A stretch of 64,000 bases of DNA from Paraburkholderia kirstenboschensis (GTDB lineage Bacteria; Pseudomonadota; Gammaproteobacteria; Burkholderiales; Burkholderiaceae): positions 1 to 64,000 of the forward strand of contig NZ_CAJHCR010000004.1 of NCBI RefSeq assembly GCF_904848585.1, in the 5' to 3' direction. Below the pieces are notes generated by a model that saw only the letters and a list, made by a program, of their open reading frames with translations, did not search any database and was not told the DNA's origin. The translations under genes were made by a program, and so were the position numbers. Positions 17,818 to 27,271 of this stretch are shown here, one piece after another (the stretch's first letter is position 1; each line of letters opens with the position of its first letter).

Positions 17818-18885
17818 TTACACCACTACCGTCTGTGCTTCACCGGCTGCGCTCTCGCGAATCGTGCCGATCTTCCAGACCTGTTCGCCGGCTGCGGACA
17901 ACAGACCGATTGCAGCGTCCGCATCAGCAGCCGAGACGACCACCGCCATCCCGATACCGCAGTTGAATACGCGATGCATTTCGGCATCCGCCACGCCGCC
18001 GTGCTTTTGCAGCCACGAGAAGAGCGGCGGCAGCGGCCAGCCGCGATGATCCAGCTCGGCCGTCAGGCCTTCGCGCAGAACCCGCGGAATATTCTCGACC
18101 AACCCGCCACCGGTGATGTGCGCCATGCCCTTCACGGAGATTTGCTGCATCAGCGAGAGCAGCGGCTTCACGTAAATGTGCGTGGGCGCCATCAATGCGT
18201 CGGCGAGCGAACGGCCGTCGAAATCCGCATTGAGATCGGGCTGCGCGCGCTCGATGATCTTGCGCACCAGCGAAAAACCGTTCGAATGAATGCCGCTCGA
18301 AGCGAGGCCCAGCACCACGTCGCCGGGAGCGATGGTGCTGCCGTCGATAATCTTGCTCTTTTCCACCGCGCCGACCGCGAAGCCCGCGAGATCGTATTCG
18401 CCGTCAGGGTACATGCCCGGCATTTCAGCCGTTTCGCCGCCGATCAATGCGCAGCCCGCCAGTTCGCAGCCGTACGCGATACCCTTGACGACCGTTGCGG
18501 CCGTGCCGACGTCCAGCTTGCCGCACGCGAAGTAGTCGAGGAAAAAGAGCGGCTCGGCGCCTTGCACGAGAATGTCGTTCACGCTCATAGCGACCAGATC
18601 CTGGCCGACCGTGTCGTGCTTGTTCAACTGGAACGCGAGGCGCAGCTTCGTGCCCACGCCGTCCGTGCCCGACACCAACACCGGTTCCTTGTACTTCTTC
18701 GGCACTTCGAACAGCGCGCCGAATCCGCCAATGCCGCCCAGCACGCCGTCGCGCATCGTCTTTTTGGCAAAGGGCTTGATCGCGTCGACAAGGGCGTCGC
18801 CCGCGTCGATGTCCACGCCGGCGTCGCGATACGACAGACCTTGGGCCGAACCGGCTGAATTCGGGGCGGATTTCGGTTGATTCAT
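17818..18885 (-). CDS. purM: Phosphoribosylformylglycinamidine cyclo-ligase PurM
   Basis: 355 residues, full length. Motifs are [27 protein letters not shown], and [20 protein letters not shown], with [11 protein letters not shown] and [13 protein letters not shown] later. It makes AIR from FGAM with ATP in purine synthesis. It is divergent from the permease gene at 19035. Their shared intergenic region holds a palindrome with two -10-like boxes. No Shine-Dalgarno is visible before ATG 18885. Confidence 0.98.
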   Translation of the reverse strand: MNQPKSAPNSAGSAQGLSYRDAGVDIDAGDALVDAIKPFAKKTMRDGVLGGIGGFGALFEVPKKYKEPVLVSGTDGVGTKLRLAFQLNKHDTVGQDLVAMSVNDILVQGAEPLFFLDYFACGKLDVGTAATVVKGIAYGCELAGCALIGGETAEMPGMYPDGEYDLAGFAVGAVEKSKIIDGSTIAPGDVVLGLASSGIHSNGFSLVRKIIERAQPDLNADFDGRSLADALMAPTHIYVKPLLSLMQQISVKGMAHITGGGLVENIPRVLREGLTAELDHRGWPLPPLFSWLQKHGGVADAEMHRVFNCGIGMAVVVSAADADAAIGLLSAAGEQVWKIGTIRESAAGEAQTVVV

Positions 18886-18904
18886 GGGGGATAGCTCGAA
18901 GGTC

Positions 18905-18923
18905 GGTAAAATGCGATTTTACC
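18905..18923. promoter_or_regulatory. Perfect palindrome with symmetric -10 boxes between purM and the permease gene
   Basis: GGTAAAAT-GCG-ATTTTACC. The plus strand reads TAAAAT at 18907-18912 and the minus strand reads TAAAAT at 18921-18916. It can serve divergent transcription of purM (start 18885) and the permease gene (start 19035), or be an operator. No good -35 is seen for either. Confidence 0.5.
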
Positions 18924-19034
18924 CGATGCCGATCCAGAGTTGGCGCTTCAGCGCTTACTCCGGTCCCATACAGCGTTGCCGGCCGGCTGGCTGGAATTTG
19001 AATCATCCGTTCCGGCGACACCAGGGAAACAACT

Positions 19035-20111
19035 TTGCAACAGAACTCCTCGATACTGACTCCGGTCCAGCGCCGCGCCTTCATCTGGATAGCCATCACG
19101 CTCGGCGTCAGCATTCTGCTGTGGCTGCTGAGCCCCGTGCTCACGCCGTTTCTGCTCGGCGCGATTCTCGCGTACATTCTGCAGCCGGGCGTCGCGTGGA
19201 TGGTGCGCCGGCGCGTGCCGCGGGCGCTCGCTGCCTTGCTGATGATGCTGCTTTTCACGCTGCTCGTGACAATGCTCGCGCTGCTGGTATTCGCCGTCAT
19301 CCAGAAGGAAGGCCCGCAGTTGCGGCAGCAGGTGCCGCAATTGTTCGCCCACGTGAATGCGTGGCTGCACCCCAAGCTCGCCATGCTCGGCCTCGCCGAT
19401 TCGCTGGATTTCGCGAGCGTGCGCGATCTCGTGATGGGCCAACTGGAAGGCAGTGCGCAGACGGTCGCGCGCTATGCATGGACCTCGATCGTGACGAGCG
19501 GCAACGTCATGATGACGGTCATCGGCAATCTCGTGCTGGTGCCGCTCGTGCTGTTCTATCTGCTGTACGACTGGAACCGCATGCTGCTGCGCGTACAGAG
19601 CGTGGTGCCGCGCCGCTGGCTCGACAAGACGCTGCAACTCGCGCGCGACATGGATCAGATGCTGTCGCAATATCTGCGCGGCCAGTTGCTCGTGATGGGC
19701 GTGCTCGCGGTGTTCTACGCGGCGGCGCTCAGCATCGCCCGCTTCGAGATTGCGCTGCCGGTGGGCATTTTCACCGGGCTCGCGGTGTTCATCCCGTACA
19801 TTGGCTTTGCGACCGGTCTCGCGCTCGCGCTTCTTGCGGCGTTGCTGCAGTTCGGCAACTGGTACGGCTTCGGTGCGGTGGCTGTGATTTACGGCGTCGG
19901 TCAGATCGTGGAGAGCTTTTTCCTGACGCCGCGCCTCGTCGGCGAGCGGATCGGCCTGCACCCGCTCGCGGTCATTTTCGCGCTGCTCGCTTTCGGGCAA
20001 CTATTCGGCTTTTTCGGCGTGCTGCTTGCGTTGCCCGTGAGTGCGATTTTGACCGTGGCGGTGCGCGAATTGCGGCAAAGCTATCTGGAAAGCACCCTGT
20101 ACAACAATTGA
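19035..20111 (+). CDS. AI-2E/PerM-family permease
   Basis: 358 residues with about eight membrane helices. An N-terminal pair (IAITLGVSILLWLLSPVLTPFLLGAILAYI) is followed by a soluble segment. The conserved VGIFTGLAVFIPYIGFATGLALALL, and GFGAVAVIYGVGQIVESFFLTPRLVG with LHPLAVIFALLAFGQLFGF, come after it. The family includes TqsA and PerM exporters or ion antiporters; the substrate is unknown. The start is TTG 19035, with CAGGGAAA about 10 nt upstream. In beta-proteobacteria this gene commonly lies between purM and hda, as here. Confidence 0.88.
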   Translation: MQQNSSILTPVQRRAFIWIAITLGVSILLWLLSPVLTPFLLGAILAYILQPGVAWMVRRRVPRALAALLMMLLFTLLVTMLALLVFAVIQKEGPQLRQQVPQLFAHVNAWLHPKLAMLGLADSLDFASVRDLVMGQLEGSAQTVARYAWTSIVTSGNVMMTVIGNLVLVPLVLFYLLYDWNRMLLRVQSVVPRRWLDKTLQLARDMDQMLSQYLRGQLLVMGVLAVFYAAALSIARFEIALPVGIFTGLAVFIPYIGFATGLALALLAALLQFGNWYGFGAVAVIYGVGQIVESFFLTPRLVGERIGLHPLAVIFALLAFGQLFGFFGVLLALPVSAILTVAVRELRQSYLESTLYNN

Positions 20112-20182
20112 CTTTCTGCTCCAGTGACCCGGCTCGCCGGGACCATCGGCAGCCTCAGCCCTACTTTCGGCATTAACCTACT

Positions 20183-20926
20183 GTGCTTCGTCAACTGACG
20201 CTCGATCTCGGCACTCCGCCGCCATCGACATTCGACAATTTTTTCGCCGGCGCCAACGCCGAGCTGGTTACGCGGCTGCGTGAGCTCGACAACGCGCTTG
20301 CTGCCGGGCCTGTCGCGGATCGCACCTTCTACATCTGGGGCGAAGCGGGCAGCGGTCGCACACACTTGTTGCAAGCGCTCGTGCACGAAGCGCCGCCGGG
20401 CCACGCGCGCTTCGCGGGTCCGCAAAGCAGCCTTGCCGCGTTCAGTTTCGATCCGCGCGTGGCGCTCTATGCAATTGACGATTGCGACGGCCTGTCGGCC
20501 GCGCAGCAGATCGCCGTGTTCAATCTCTTCAACGAAGTGCGCGCGCATCCGACGAGCGCGCTCGTCGCCACCGGCAACGCGGCGCCGATCGGCATGACGG
20601 TGCGCGAGGACCTGCGCACGCGGCTCGGCTGGGGTCTCGTATTCCACCTCGCGCCGCTGCCCGACGAAGGCAAGGCGGCGGTGCTCAAGCACGCAGCTCG
20701 CGAGCGCGGCATCATGCTCGCCGACGACGTGCCGGCCTATCTGCTCACGCATTTTCGTCGCGACATGCCAAGCCTGATGGCGCTCCTCGACGCGCTCGAC
20801 CGCTTTTCGCTCGAACAGAAGCGCGCGGTCACGCTGCCGCTTTTGCGCACGATGCTGGCTTCGCCCGGCGCGGACGGGCCCGCCGCGTCGTCCGCCGCTT
20901 CAAGTAAAATAGATCCCCATGGCTAA
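20183..20926 (+). CDS. hda: DnaA regulatory inactivator Hda
   Basis: 247 residues, an AAA+ DnaA paralogue without the DNA-binding domain. It begins LRQLTLDLGTPPPSTFDNF, which contains the clamp-binding QLTLDL motif. A Walker A WGEAGSGRTH (about 53-62), a Walker B-like YAIDDCDGL and a C-terminal sensor region ITLPLLR-like follow. It stimulates ATP hydrolysis on DnaA after initiation. The start is GTG 20183. The last eight bases overlap the next gene in another frame. Confidence 0.92.
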   Translation: MLRQLTLDLGTPPPSTFDNFFAGANAELVTRLRELDNALAAGPVADRTFYIWGEAGSGRTHLLQALVHEAPPGHARFAGPQSSLAAFSFDPRVALYAIDDCDGLSAAQQIAVFNLFNEVRAHPTSALVATGNAAPIGMTVREDLRTRLGWGLVFHLAPLPDEGKAAVLKHAARERGIMLADDVPAYLLTHFRRDMPSLMALLDALDRFSLEQKRAVTLPLLRTMLASPGADGPAASSAASSKIDPHG

Positions 20927-21605
20927 TCTCGCACTCTTCGACCTCGATCACACGCTCATTCCCACCGACAGCGACCACGAATGGGGCCGCTTCATGGTGA
21001 AACACGGCATGGTCGACGGCGATAATTTCGCTCGTGAAAACGACCGCTTCTACGCCGACTACAAAGCCGGCAAGCTGGACATTCACGCCTATCTGATCGC
21101 CATGCTCACGCCGCTCGCGAAATACACGCGCGCGCAACTCGCGGACTTTCACGCGCAGTACATGCACGAGGTGATCACACCGGCAATCCTTCCGGCGGCG
21201 GTCGAACTGGTCAAGCGGCACCGCGAAGCCGGCGACCTGTGCTGCGTGGTCACCGCGACCAATGAATTCATCACCCGGCCCATCGCGAACGCGTTCGGCG
21301 TCGACACGCTGATCGCCTGCGAAGCCGAAACCGTCGACGGCCAGCCGCATTCGGCCTACACCGGCCGCCCCACTGGCACGCCGAGCTACAAGGAAGGCAA
21401 GATCGTGCGCACCGAGGCATGGCTTGCGTCGCTCGGCAAGAGCTGGAGCGACTTCGAGCGCAGCTACTTCTACAGCGATTCGCACAACGACATTCCGCTG
21501 CTCGAAAAGGTCACCGATCCGATCGCAACGAATCCCGACGACACATTGCGCGTCCATGCGCAGGCCAAAGGCTGGCGCATCCTCGAACTCTTTCAACCCA
21601 CGTGA
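20919..21605 (+). CDS. HAD-family phosphatase (SerB-like subfamily IB)
   Basis: 228 residues. Nucleophile motif FDLDHTL has Asp8 and Asp10; the second motif is CCVVTATNEFI, then FYSDSHNDIPLLEKV with the terminal acidic pair. It is annotated variously as phosphoserine or histidinol phosphatase; the substrate cannot be fixed from sequence. It begins inside the 3' end of hda. A TAAAAT box lies 8 nt before the ATG. It ends overlapping the pcnB start. Confidence 0.88.
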   Translation: MANLALFDLDHTLIPTDSDHEWGRFMVKHGMVDGDNFARENDRFYADYKAGKLDIHAYLIAMLTPLAKYTRAQLADFHAQYMHEVITPAILPAAVELVKRHREAGDLCCVVTATNEFITRPIANAFGVDTLIACEAETVDGQPHSAYTGRPTGTPSYKEGKIVRTEAWLASLGKSWSDFERSYFYSDSHNDIPLLEKVTDPIATNPDDTLRVHAQAKGWRILELFQPT

Positions 21606-23200
21606 TCAAAAAACTCATCCGTAAGCTATTCGGCCAGGACACAGCGTCCGCCGACGACACCGTGCCGGCTGAAGCCGACTCAGACGAACCCGGCAGCGCA
21701 CCGGCACGCAATGCAGCAGGCGCCGCGGGAACCGGCCGCGCGCGCCGCAAGCCGGCTCGCAATGGCGCGCCCGCAAAGACAGTGCGCGACCCGGACGTGC
21801 CGGTCATCATTCCGCACGACGTACATGGCATCGACCCCACGCTGATCTCGCGCAACGCGATTCGCGTGACCGAAGGCCTGCAACAGGCCGGGCACCGGGC
21901 GTTTATCGTCGGCGGTGCGGTGCGCGACCTGCTGCTCGGCATCAAACCGAAAGACTTCGACGTGGCTACCGACGCCACGCCCGAACAGGTGCAGAAGCTG
22001 TTCCGCCGCGCGCGCATCATTGGCCGCAGGTTTCAGATCGTGCACGTGCAGTTCGGCCAGGAAATCATCGAAACCTCCACGTTCCGCGCGCTGGTCGATC
22101 CGCCCGCCGCTGACGCCGCGCCGCCGCGGCGCCTGAAGCGCGACGAGCTCGACCGCCGCACGCACGCGGTGGATGCAAGCGGCCGCGTGCTGCGCGACAA
22201 CGTGTGGGGCGAGCAGCACGAAGACGCCACGCGCCGCGACTTCACGATCAACGCGATGTACTACGATCCGGCCACCGAAACAGTGCTGGACTATCACAAC
22301 GGCATGGCGGACGTGCGCGCTCGCCTGCTGCGCATGATCGGCGATCCGGCCACGCGTTATCGCGAAGATCCTGTGCGCATGCTGCGCGTGGTGCGTTTTG
22401 CGGCGAAGCTCGACTTCGAGATCGAAGACGCGACTCGCGCGCCGATCGCGGAAATGGCCGACCTGATCAACAACGTGCCGGCCGCGCGTCTGTTCGACGA
22501 GATGCTGAAGCTCATGCTGTCCGGCCACGCGCTCGCCTGCCTGAAGCGCCTGCGCCAGGAAGGCCTGCATCATGGCTTGCTGCCCTTGCTCGACGTCGTG
22601 CTCGAGCAGCCCACCGGCGAAAAGTTCATCACGCTCGCGCTTACCAACACCGACGCACGCGTGCGCGCCGGCAAGCCGGTGTCACCAGGCTTCCTGTTCG
22701 CCACGCTGCTCTGGCACGACGTGCAACAGCGCTGGCAGAAATTTGAAGCGAACGGTGAATATCCGGTGCCGGCGCTGCATCGCGCGATGGACGAAGTCCT
22801 CGACATGCAGACGGAAAAACTCGCTATTCACAAGCGTTTTTCGTCCGATATGCGCGAGATCTGGGGCTTGCAACTGCGCCTCGAAAAACGCTCGGGAAGA
22901 AGTGCGCTGAAGCTGCTGGAACACCAAAGATTTAGAGCGGGGTATGATTTCCTCCTGTTGCGCTGTGAATCGGGCGAACTCGATGAGTCGGTCGGAGCGT
23001 GGTGGACGGAGTTCATCGAAGGAGACATCGCGGCGCGTGAAACATTGCTTACGCAAGGCGGGAAGGACCGAAGCCCTAGAAAACGACGGAGGCGCAGCAG
23101 TGGCGCGAGAAACCGCAAACCGGGCGACGGAATGGAGGGCGGCACGCCAGCCGAACGCACAGACGCCGAAGCGGGCCATGAAGGCCCGCACGAAGACTGA
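21602..23200 (+). CDS. pcnB: Poly(A) polymerase I
   Basis: 532 residues. After a low-complexity Ala/Arg-rich leader comes the nucleotidyltransferase head GGAVRDLLLGIKPKDFDVATDATP (about residues 101-124), then RRARIIGRRFQIVHV, and RDFTINAMYYD. The RNA-binding body and a very basic tail (SPRKRRRRSSGARNRK) follow. It adds 3' poly(A) tails that promote RNA decay. GTG 21602 overlaps the TGA of the phosphatase (GTGA) and keeps the reading frame. PcnB and CCA-adding enzymes share this fold; the basic tail and genomic position before folK favour PcnB. Confidence 0.94.
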   Translation: MIKKLIRKLFGQDTASADDTVPAEADSDEPGSAPARNAAGAAGTGRARRKPARNGAPAKTVRDPDVPVIIPHDVHGIDPTLISRNAIRVTEGLQQAGHRAFIVGGAVRDLLLGIKPKDFDVATDATPEQVQKLFRRARIIGRRFQIVHVQFGQEIIETSTFRALVDPPAADAAPPRRLKRDELDRRTHAVDASGRVLRDNVWGEQHEDATRRDFTINAMYYDPATETVLDYHNGMADVRARLLRMIGDPATRYREDPVRMLRVVRFAAKLDFEIEDATRAPIAEMADLINNVPAARLFDEMLKLMLSGHALACLKRLRQEGLHHGLLPLLDVVLEQPTGEKFITLALTNTDARVRAGKPVSPGFLFATLLWHDVQQRWQKFEANGEYPVPALHRAMDEVLDMQTEKLAIHKRFSSDMREIWGLQLRLEKRSGRSALKLLEHQRFRAGYDFLLLRCESGELDESVGAWWTEFIEGDIAARETLLTQGGKDRSPRKRRRRSSGARNRKPGDGMEGGTPAERTDAEAGHEGPHED

Positions 23201-23248
23201 CGCAGCGTTCGCTGAAGCCGTCGAACGATAGTTGCAGGAAGTTATGCC

Positions 23249-23782
23249 ATGACGGTTGCTTATCTCGGCCTCGGCGCGAATCTCGGGGACGCGCGCCAGA
23301 CCCTGAAAGACGCGGTGGTGTGCCTCGCACAACAGCACGCCATCACCGTGCTCGCCAAGTCGAGCCTATATCGCACGGCCCCGATCGACGCGGGCGGTGA
23401 CGACTATTTCAACTGTGTCGTGAAGATCGACACGACGCTCCCCGTGCAGCATCTGCTTGCGCTGTGCCACAAGATCGAGCATCAGTTCGGCCGGGAGCGG
23501 CCCTTTCGCAATGCACCGCGAACGCTCGATCTCGACATCCTGCTTTTCGGCGACCAATCGATCGACGAAGCCGATCTGATCGTTCCGCATCCTCGCCTCG
23601 TCGAGCGTGCTTTCGCGCTGGTGCCGCTCGTCGAAATCGACGCTGCGCTGATCATTCCGCGACATGGCCGCGCCGACGCGCTGCTCGACGGCGTGCGCGA
23701 TCAGCGCATCGAGAAAGTGAAAGGACCCTGCCAGTGCCCGATGCTGAACGCACTCGCCGCGGGCAAGGGCCGCTGCGAATGA
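23249..23782 (+). CDS. folK: 2-amino-4-hydroxy-6-hydroxymethyldihydropteridine pyrophosphokinase
   Basis: 177 residues. AYLGLGANLGDARQTL starts the protein. The family signature FGRERPFRNAPRTLDLDILLFGD lies at about residues 79-101, with the metal-binding DLD. It transfers pyrophosphate from ATP to 6-hydroxymethyl-dihydropterin in folate synthesis. It follows pcnB, as in many proteobacteria. The stop overlaps the start of the kinase gene (ATGA). Confidence 0.96.
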   Translation: MTVAYLGLGANLGDARQTLKDAVVCLAQQHAITVLAKSSLYRTAPIDAGGDDYFNCVVKIDTTLPVQHLLALCHKIEHQFGRERPFRNAPRTLDLDILLFGDQSIDEADLIVPHPRLVERAFALVPLVEIDAALIIPRHGRADALLDGVRDQRIEKVKGPCQCPMLNALAAGKGRCE

Positions 23783-24459
23783 ATTCCACACCGCTTACCG
23801 TAACCGCGCCGCAATTGCGGCCTCCATTCGGCTATCTTGCGATCGAAGGACCTATTGGCGTCGGCAAGACATCGCTCGCGCGGCGTCTTGCGCAACGCTG
23901 GTCGATGCAGGAACTGTTCGAGAGGCCGCAGGACAATCCCTTCCTCGAACGTTTTTATCGCGACACCGCGCGTTATGCGTTGCCCGCGCAATTGCACTTC
24001 GCGTTGCAACGCGCGCAGCAGGCGCAGGAAGTGAACGCAGCGCAAATGGGGGGCACGCCGCTCGTAGCGGACTTCATGACGCAGAAGAACGACATCTTCG
24101 CGCGCCTCACGCTGCAGGAAGACGAGTGGCATCTGTACCGCGCGCTCGCCGCACGGCTGGAAGTGAGCGCGCCGGCACCGGACTTCGTCGTGTATCTGCA
24201 AGCTAGTCCCGAAGTGCTCTTCTCGCGCATTCAGAAGCGCGCGGTGCCGATGGAGTTGCAGATTTCCGATGCATATCTGCACGCGCTTTGCGACGCCTAC
24301 AACGAATTCTTCTACCACTACGACCGCACGCCGGTGCTGACGGTTAACGCCGAACATCTGAATCCGCTCGACTCCGACGCGGACCTTGCGCTGCTCGCCG
24401 AACGCATTGAAACCATGCGCGGACGCAAGGAATTCTTTGTCAAGGGCACGTCGCTCTAA
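23779..24459 (+). CDS. Deoxynucleoside kinase (dNK/dGK family)
   Basis: 226 residues. P-loop [13 protein letters not shown] lies at about residues 22-34. A DRS-like lid region and the segment [24 protein letters not shown], followed by [22 protein letters not shown], match bacterial deoxyguanosine/deoxyadenosine kinases. It salvages deoxynucleosides to monophosphates. It overlaps folK by ATGA and precedes panB, a folK-dNK-panB order common in Burkholderiaceae. Confidence 0.87.
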   Translation: MNSTPLTVTAPQLRPPFGYLAIEGPIGVGKTSLARRLAQRWSMQELFERPQDNPFLERFYRDTARYALPAQLHFALQRAQQAQEVNAAQMGGTPLVADFMTQKNDIFARLTLQEDEWHLYRALAARLEVSAPAPDFVVYLQASPEVLFSRIQKRAVPMELQISDAYLHALCDAYNEFFYHYDRTPVLTVNAEHLNPLDSDADLALLAERIETMRGRKEFFVKGTSL

Positions 24460-24493
24460 GCGGCGCGCGCCTTTCTCTTCAACGGATCGACCC

Positions 24494-25309
24494 ATGACCT
24501 ATTTGCAGGAGACGAGCCGGAGCGCCGTCACCGTGCCGAAACTGCAGGCAATGCGCGATGCTGGCGAGAAAATCGCCATGCTCACCTGTTACGACGCCAG
24601 CTTCGCCGCGCTGCTGGATCGCGCGGGCGTCGACGTCATGCTGATCGGCGACTCGCTCGGCAACGTCCTGCAAGGACAGACCACCACACTGCCGGTTTCG
24701 CTCGCCGACATCGCGTATCACACGGCGAGCGTGGCGCGCGCGCGACCGTCTGCGCTGATCGTCGCGGACTTGCCGTTCGGCACGTATGGCACGCCGGAAG
24801 AAGCCTATAGAAGCTCGGTCGAATTGATGCGCGCCGGCGCGCAGATGGTGAAGCTCGAAGGCGGTGAATGGCTCACGGACACTGTCCGTTTCCTGGTTGA
24901 CCGCTCAATTCCGGTTTGTGCGCATGTCGGGCTGACGCCGCAATCGGTGCATGCTTTCGGCGGCTTCAAGGTGCAAGGCAAGACCGAGGAAGGCGCGAAC
25001 CAGTTGCTGCGCGACTCGCTCGCGATGCAAACGGCCGGCGCACAGCTCATTGTGATGGAAGCAATTCCGACGCTGCTCGCGAGCGAAGTCACGAAGCAGT
25101 TGCGGATTCCGACGATCGGCATCGGCGCGGGCCTCGACTGCTCGGGTCAGGTGCTGGTCTTGCACGACATGCTGGGCATTTTCCCCGGCAAACGGCCGCG
25201 TTTCGTGAAGGATTTCATGGTCGGGCAGCCGAGTATTCTTGCTGCCGTGGAAGCGTATGTGCAGGCGGTGAAGAACGGGACCTTTCCTGGGCCTGAGCAC
25301 TCGTTTTGA
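24494..25309 (+). CDS. panB: 3-methyl-2-oxobutanoate hydroxymethyltransferase
   Basis: 271 residues. Motifs are [45 protein letters not shown]-like [12 protein letters not shown], and the C-terminal IPTIGIGAG and [11 protein letters not shown]. It adds a hydroxymethyl group from methylene-THF to 2-oxoisovalerate, the first step toward pantothenate. ATG 24494 was chosen because it gives the usual N-terminus. The frame opens earlier inside the kinase gene. panC is not in the window. Confidence 0.97.
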   Translation: MTYLQETSRSAVTVPKLQAMRDAGEKIAMLTCYDASFAALLDRAGVDVMLIGDSLGNVLQGQTTTLPVSLADIAYHTASVARARPSALIVADLPFGTYGTPEEAYRSSVELMRAGAQMVKLEGGEWLTDTVRFLVDRSIPVCAHVGLTPQSVHAFGGFKVQGKTEEGANQLLRDSLAMQTAGAQLIVMEAIPTLLASEVTKQLRIPTIGIGAGLDCSGQVLVLHDMLGIFPGKRPRFVKDFMVGQPSILAAVEAYVQAVKNGTFPGPEHSF

Positions 25310-25356
25310 GGCTGCGTTTGCGCGGGTGATGTTGGGGTGGCTGCGCTTCGGTGTTT

Positions 25357-27246
25357 CTAGCGGACAATCCGAGCCGGCAGCGCGCCGCGCAATGCGTTGC
25401 AGACCAACAGCGCTTCGGCGTTCAATACGTCGCCCTCTGTCAGCACCTTCTCAGCCGCTTGCAGACTATCGTCGTCTTCAAGCAGAACGCTTCGCATCAC
25501 ACCGGGCAGCACGCCCGACGCGAGCGGCGGCGTCCACCACCGCCCCGCCAGCTTCACGAATACGTTCGACCGCCCGCCTTCCGTCAACTCGCCTCGTTCG
25601 TTGAAGAACAGCGTGTCGAAGGCGCCTTTTGCCTCGGCTTCGCGCCAGCCGCGATCGTACTGCGCACGGTGCGTGGTCTTATGGCGAAGCAGCGGATCGT
25701 CGGCTTGGGTCGACGCAAAATCGTGATCCGTTGCGAGCAGCACGCCGACCGTGGAATCGGCCAACGGCGTCAAGACTGCGGACGTAATCTGCGTCACGCC
25801 GCTCTTGCCCAGCGCGACGCGCAGGCGGTGCGGCGTTGCGGCGGGCAACGACGCGCATCGCTCCGCGATCTGCGCGCTGATGCTTGTGGCATCGGATTCA
25901 AAGCCCAGCGTCGCGGCACTCGCCGACAGCCTCGCGAGATGGCGCGACAAATAGCGCACGCCCTCTTCCCGCGTCGCGTACATGGTTTCGAACAGATCGA
26001 AGCCGGGCTCCGCACCGGTCAGGAAGCGCGCTTTCAATCGACACTCCGCGTATTCGTCTTCGGCGACGCTGTCGAGCACGATGCCCGCGCCGACGCCCAT
26101 CGTGCCGCGCAGCTGTCCCGTGGGCGCGGACGGCTTCAACGTCAGCGTGCGAATCGCGACGGACATGCAGAAGTCGCCGCCGTTATTTTCATTCGCCGCC
26201 GGCTCCGGCGCGGGCGCATCCAGCCAGCCGATCGCGCCGGTGTAAAGCCCGCGCGGCGTGCTCTCCAGTTCGTCGATCAACTGCATCGTGCGATGCTTCG
26301 GCGCACCGGTGATCGAGCCACAAGGAAAAAGCGCGCGCAGTATCGCGGCGAACGACGTGCCGGGCCGCAAAGCGGCTTCAACCGTTGACGTCATCTGCCA
26401 AACCGATGCATACGGCTCGACGGAAAAGAGGGCAGGCACTTTGACGGAACCCGTCTGAGCGACGCGCGATAGATCGTTGCGCAGCAGATCGACGATCATT
26501 ACGTTTTCGGCGCGGTTCTTGGGATCGCTGCCGAGGAATTCAGCGGCGCCCCGATCCGCTGACGGATCGGCCGAACGCGGCGCGGTGCCTTTCATCGGAC
26601 GCGCGCGCAACGTTGCATGCTGCTTCTCGACGAAGAGTTCCGGCGAGCACGACAGCACCCAGTCACCAACAGGCATTGCGATCAACGCGCCGTACCGAAC
26701 CGGTTGACGCGCCCGCAAGCGCCGATAAAGCGCGATAGGCGAGCCGAATACGTCGAAGCCAAGCCGGTATGTGTAGTTGACCTGATAGGAATCGCCGTCG
26801 CGCAAGGCCGCATGAATTGCGTCGATGGCCGCATTGAACTGCGCGGGCTCAACACTCTCGCGCACATCGGACGTGCCCGCCACAGACGGCTCAGCGAGAT
26901 CGCCGTCACGCTTTACGAGCCACGCGTCGACCTCGTCGCGCGAGAGTTTCTCGCAACGCTCGAACAATAAAAAACGCAGCGTGGCGTCGCCATGCTGCGT
27001 TTTGAACGACGGATCCGATGCCCCGCCAAGAAGATGCCGGCCGAACTCGTAGTCGGCGAGCACGATAGCGTGCAGGCCGCGCCGCGCATCTGATTCGGCG
27101 GCCTCGCACGCGGCTTCCAGCTGCGCGGCATCGGCGCATACCCGCTCATGCGCGAAACCGGTGTACAGCCTGCTTGAGCGGCGCGCCGCCGACGCGTCGC
27201 AATCATCGAGCAATGCAAATACAGCGCCGCGCTCATCTGCCGTCAT
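25357..27246 (-). CDS. pabB: Fused aminodeoxychorismate synthase component I / aminodeoxychorismate lyase
   Basis: 629 residues joining two enzymes of p-aminobenzoate synthesis. Residues about 1-355 form the chorismate-binding PabB domain (DSYQVNYTYRL, RPMKGTAPR, NVMIVDLLRNDLSRVA, CGSITGAPKHR). Residues about 390-629 form a class IV aminotransferase/PabC domain (FDLFETMYA, TTHRAQYDRG, FNERGELTEGGRSNVFV). Together with glutamine amidotransferase PabA it makes PABA for folate. ATG 27246 is preferred. TTG 27258 is in frame, but the earlier segment overlaps the region just after dnaJ. Confidence 0.93.
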   Translation of the reverse strand: MTADERGAVFALLDDCDASAARRSSRLYTGFAHERVCADAAQLEAACEAAESDARRGLHAIVLADYEFGRHLLGGASDPSFKTQHGDATLRFLLFERCEKLSRDEVDAWLVKRDGDLAEPSVAGTSDVRESVEPAQFNAAIDAIHAALRDGDSYQVNYTYRLGFDVFGSPIALYRRLRARQPVRYGALIAMPVGDWVLSCSPELFVEKQHATLRARPMKGTAPRSADPSADRGAAEFLGSDPKNRAENVMIVDLLRNDLSRVAQTGSVKVPALFSVEPYASVWQMTSTVEAALRPGTSFAAILRALFPCGSITGAPKHRTMQLIDELESTPRGLYTGAIGWLDAPAPEPAANENNGGDFCMSVAIRTLTLKPSAPTGQLRGTMGVGAGIVLDSVAEDEYAECRLKARFLTGAEPGFDLFETMYATREEGVRYLSRHLARLSASAATLGFESDATSISAQIAERCASLPAATPHRLRVALGKSGVTQITSAVLTPLADSTVGVLLATDHDFASTQADDPLLRHKTTHRAQYDRGWREAEAKGAFDTLFFNERGELTEGGRSNVFVKLAGRWWTPPLASGVLPGVMRSVLLEDDDSLQAAEKVLTEGDVLNAEALLVCNALRGALPARIVR

Positions 27247-27271
27247 GCTTACCGCCAACTTCGAACCGCCG

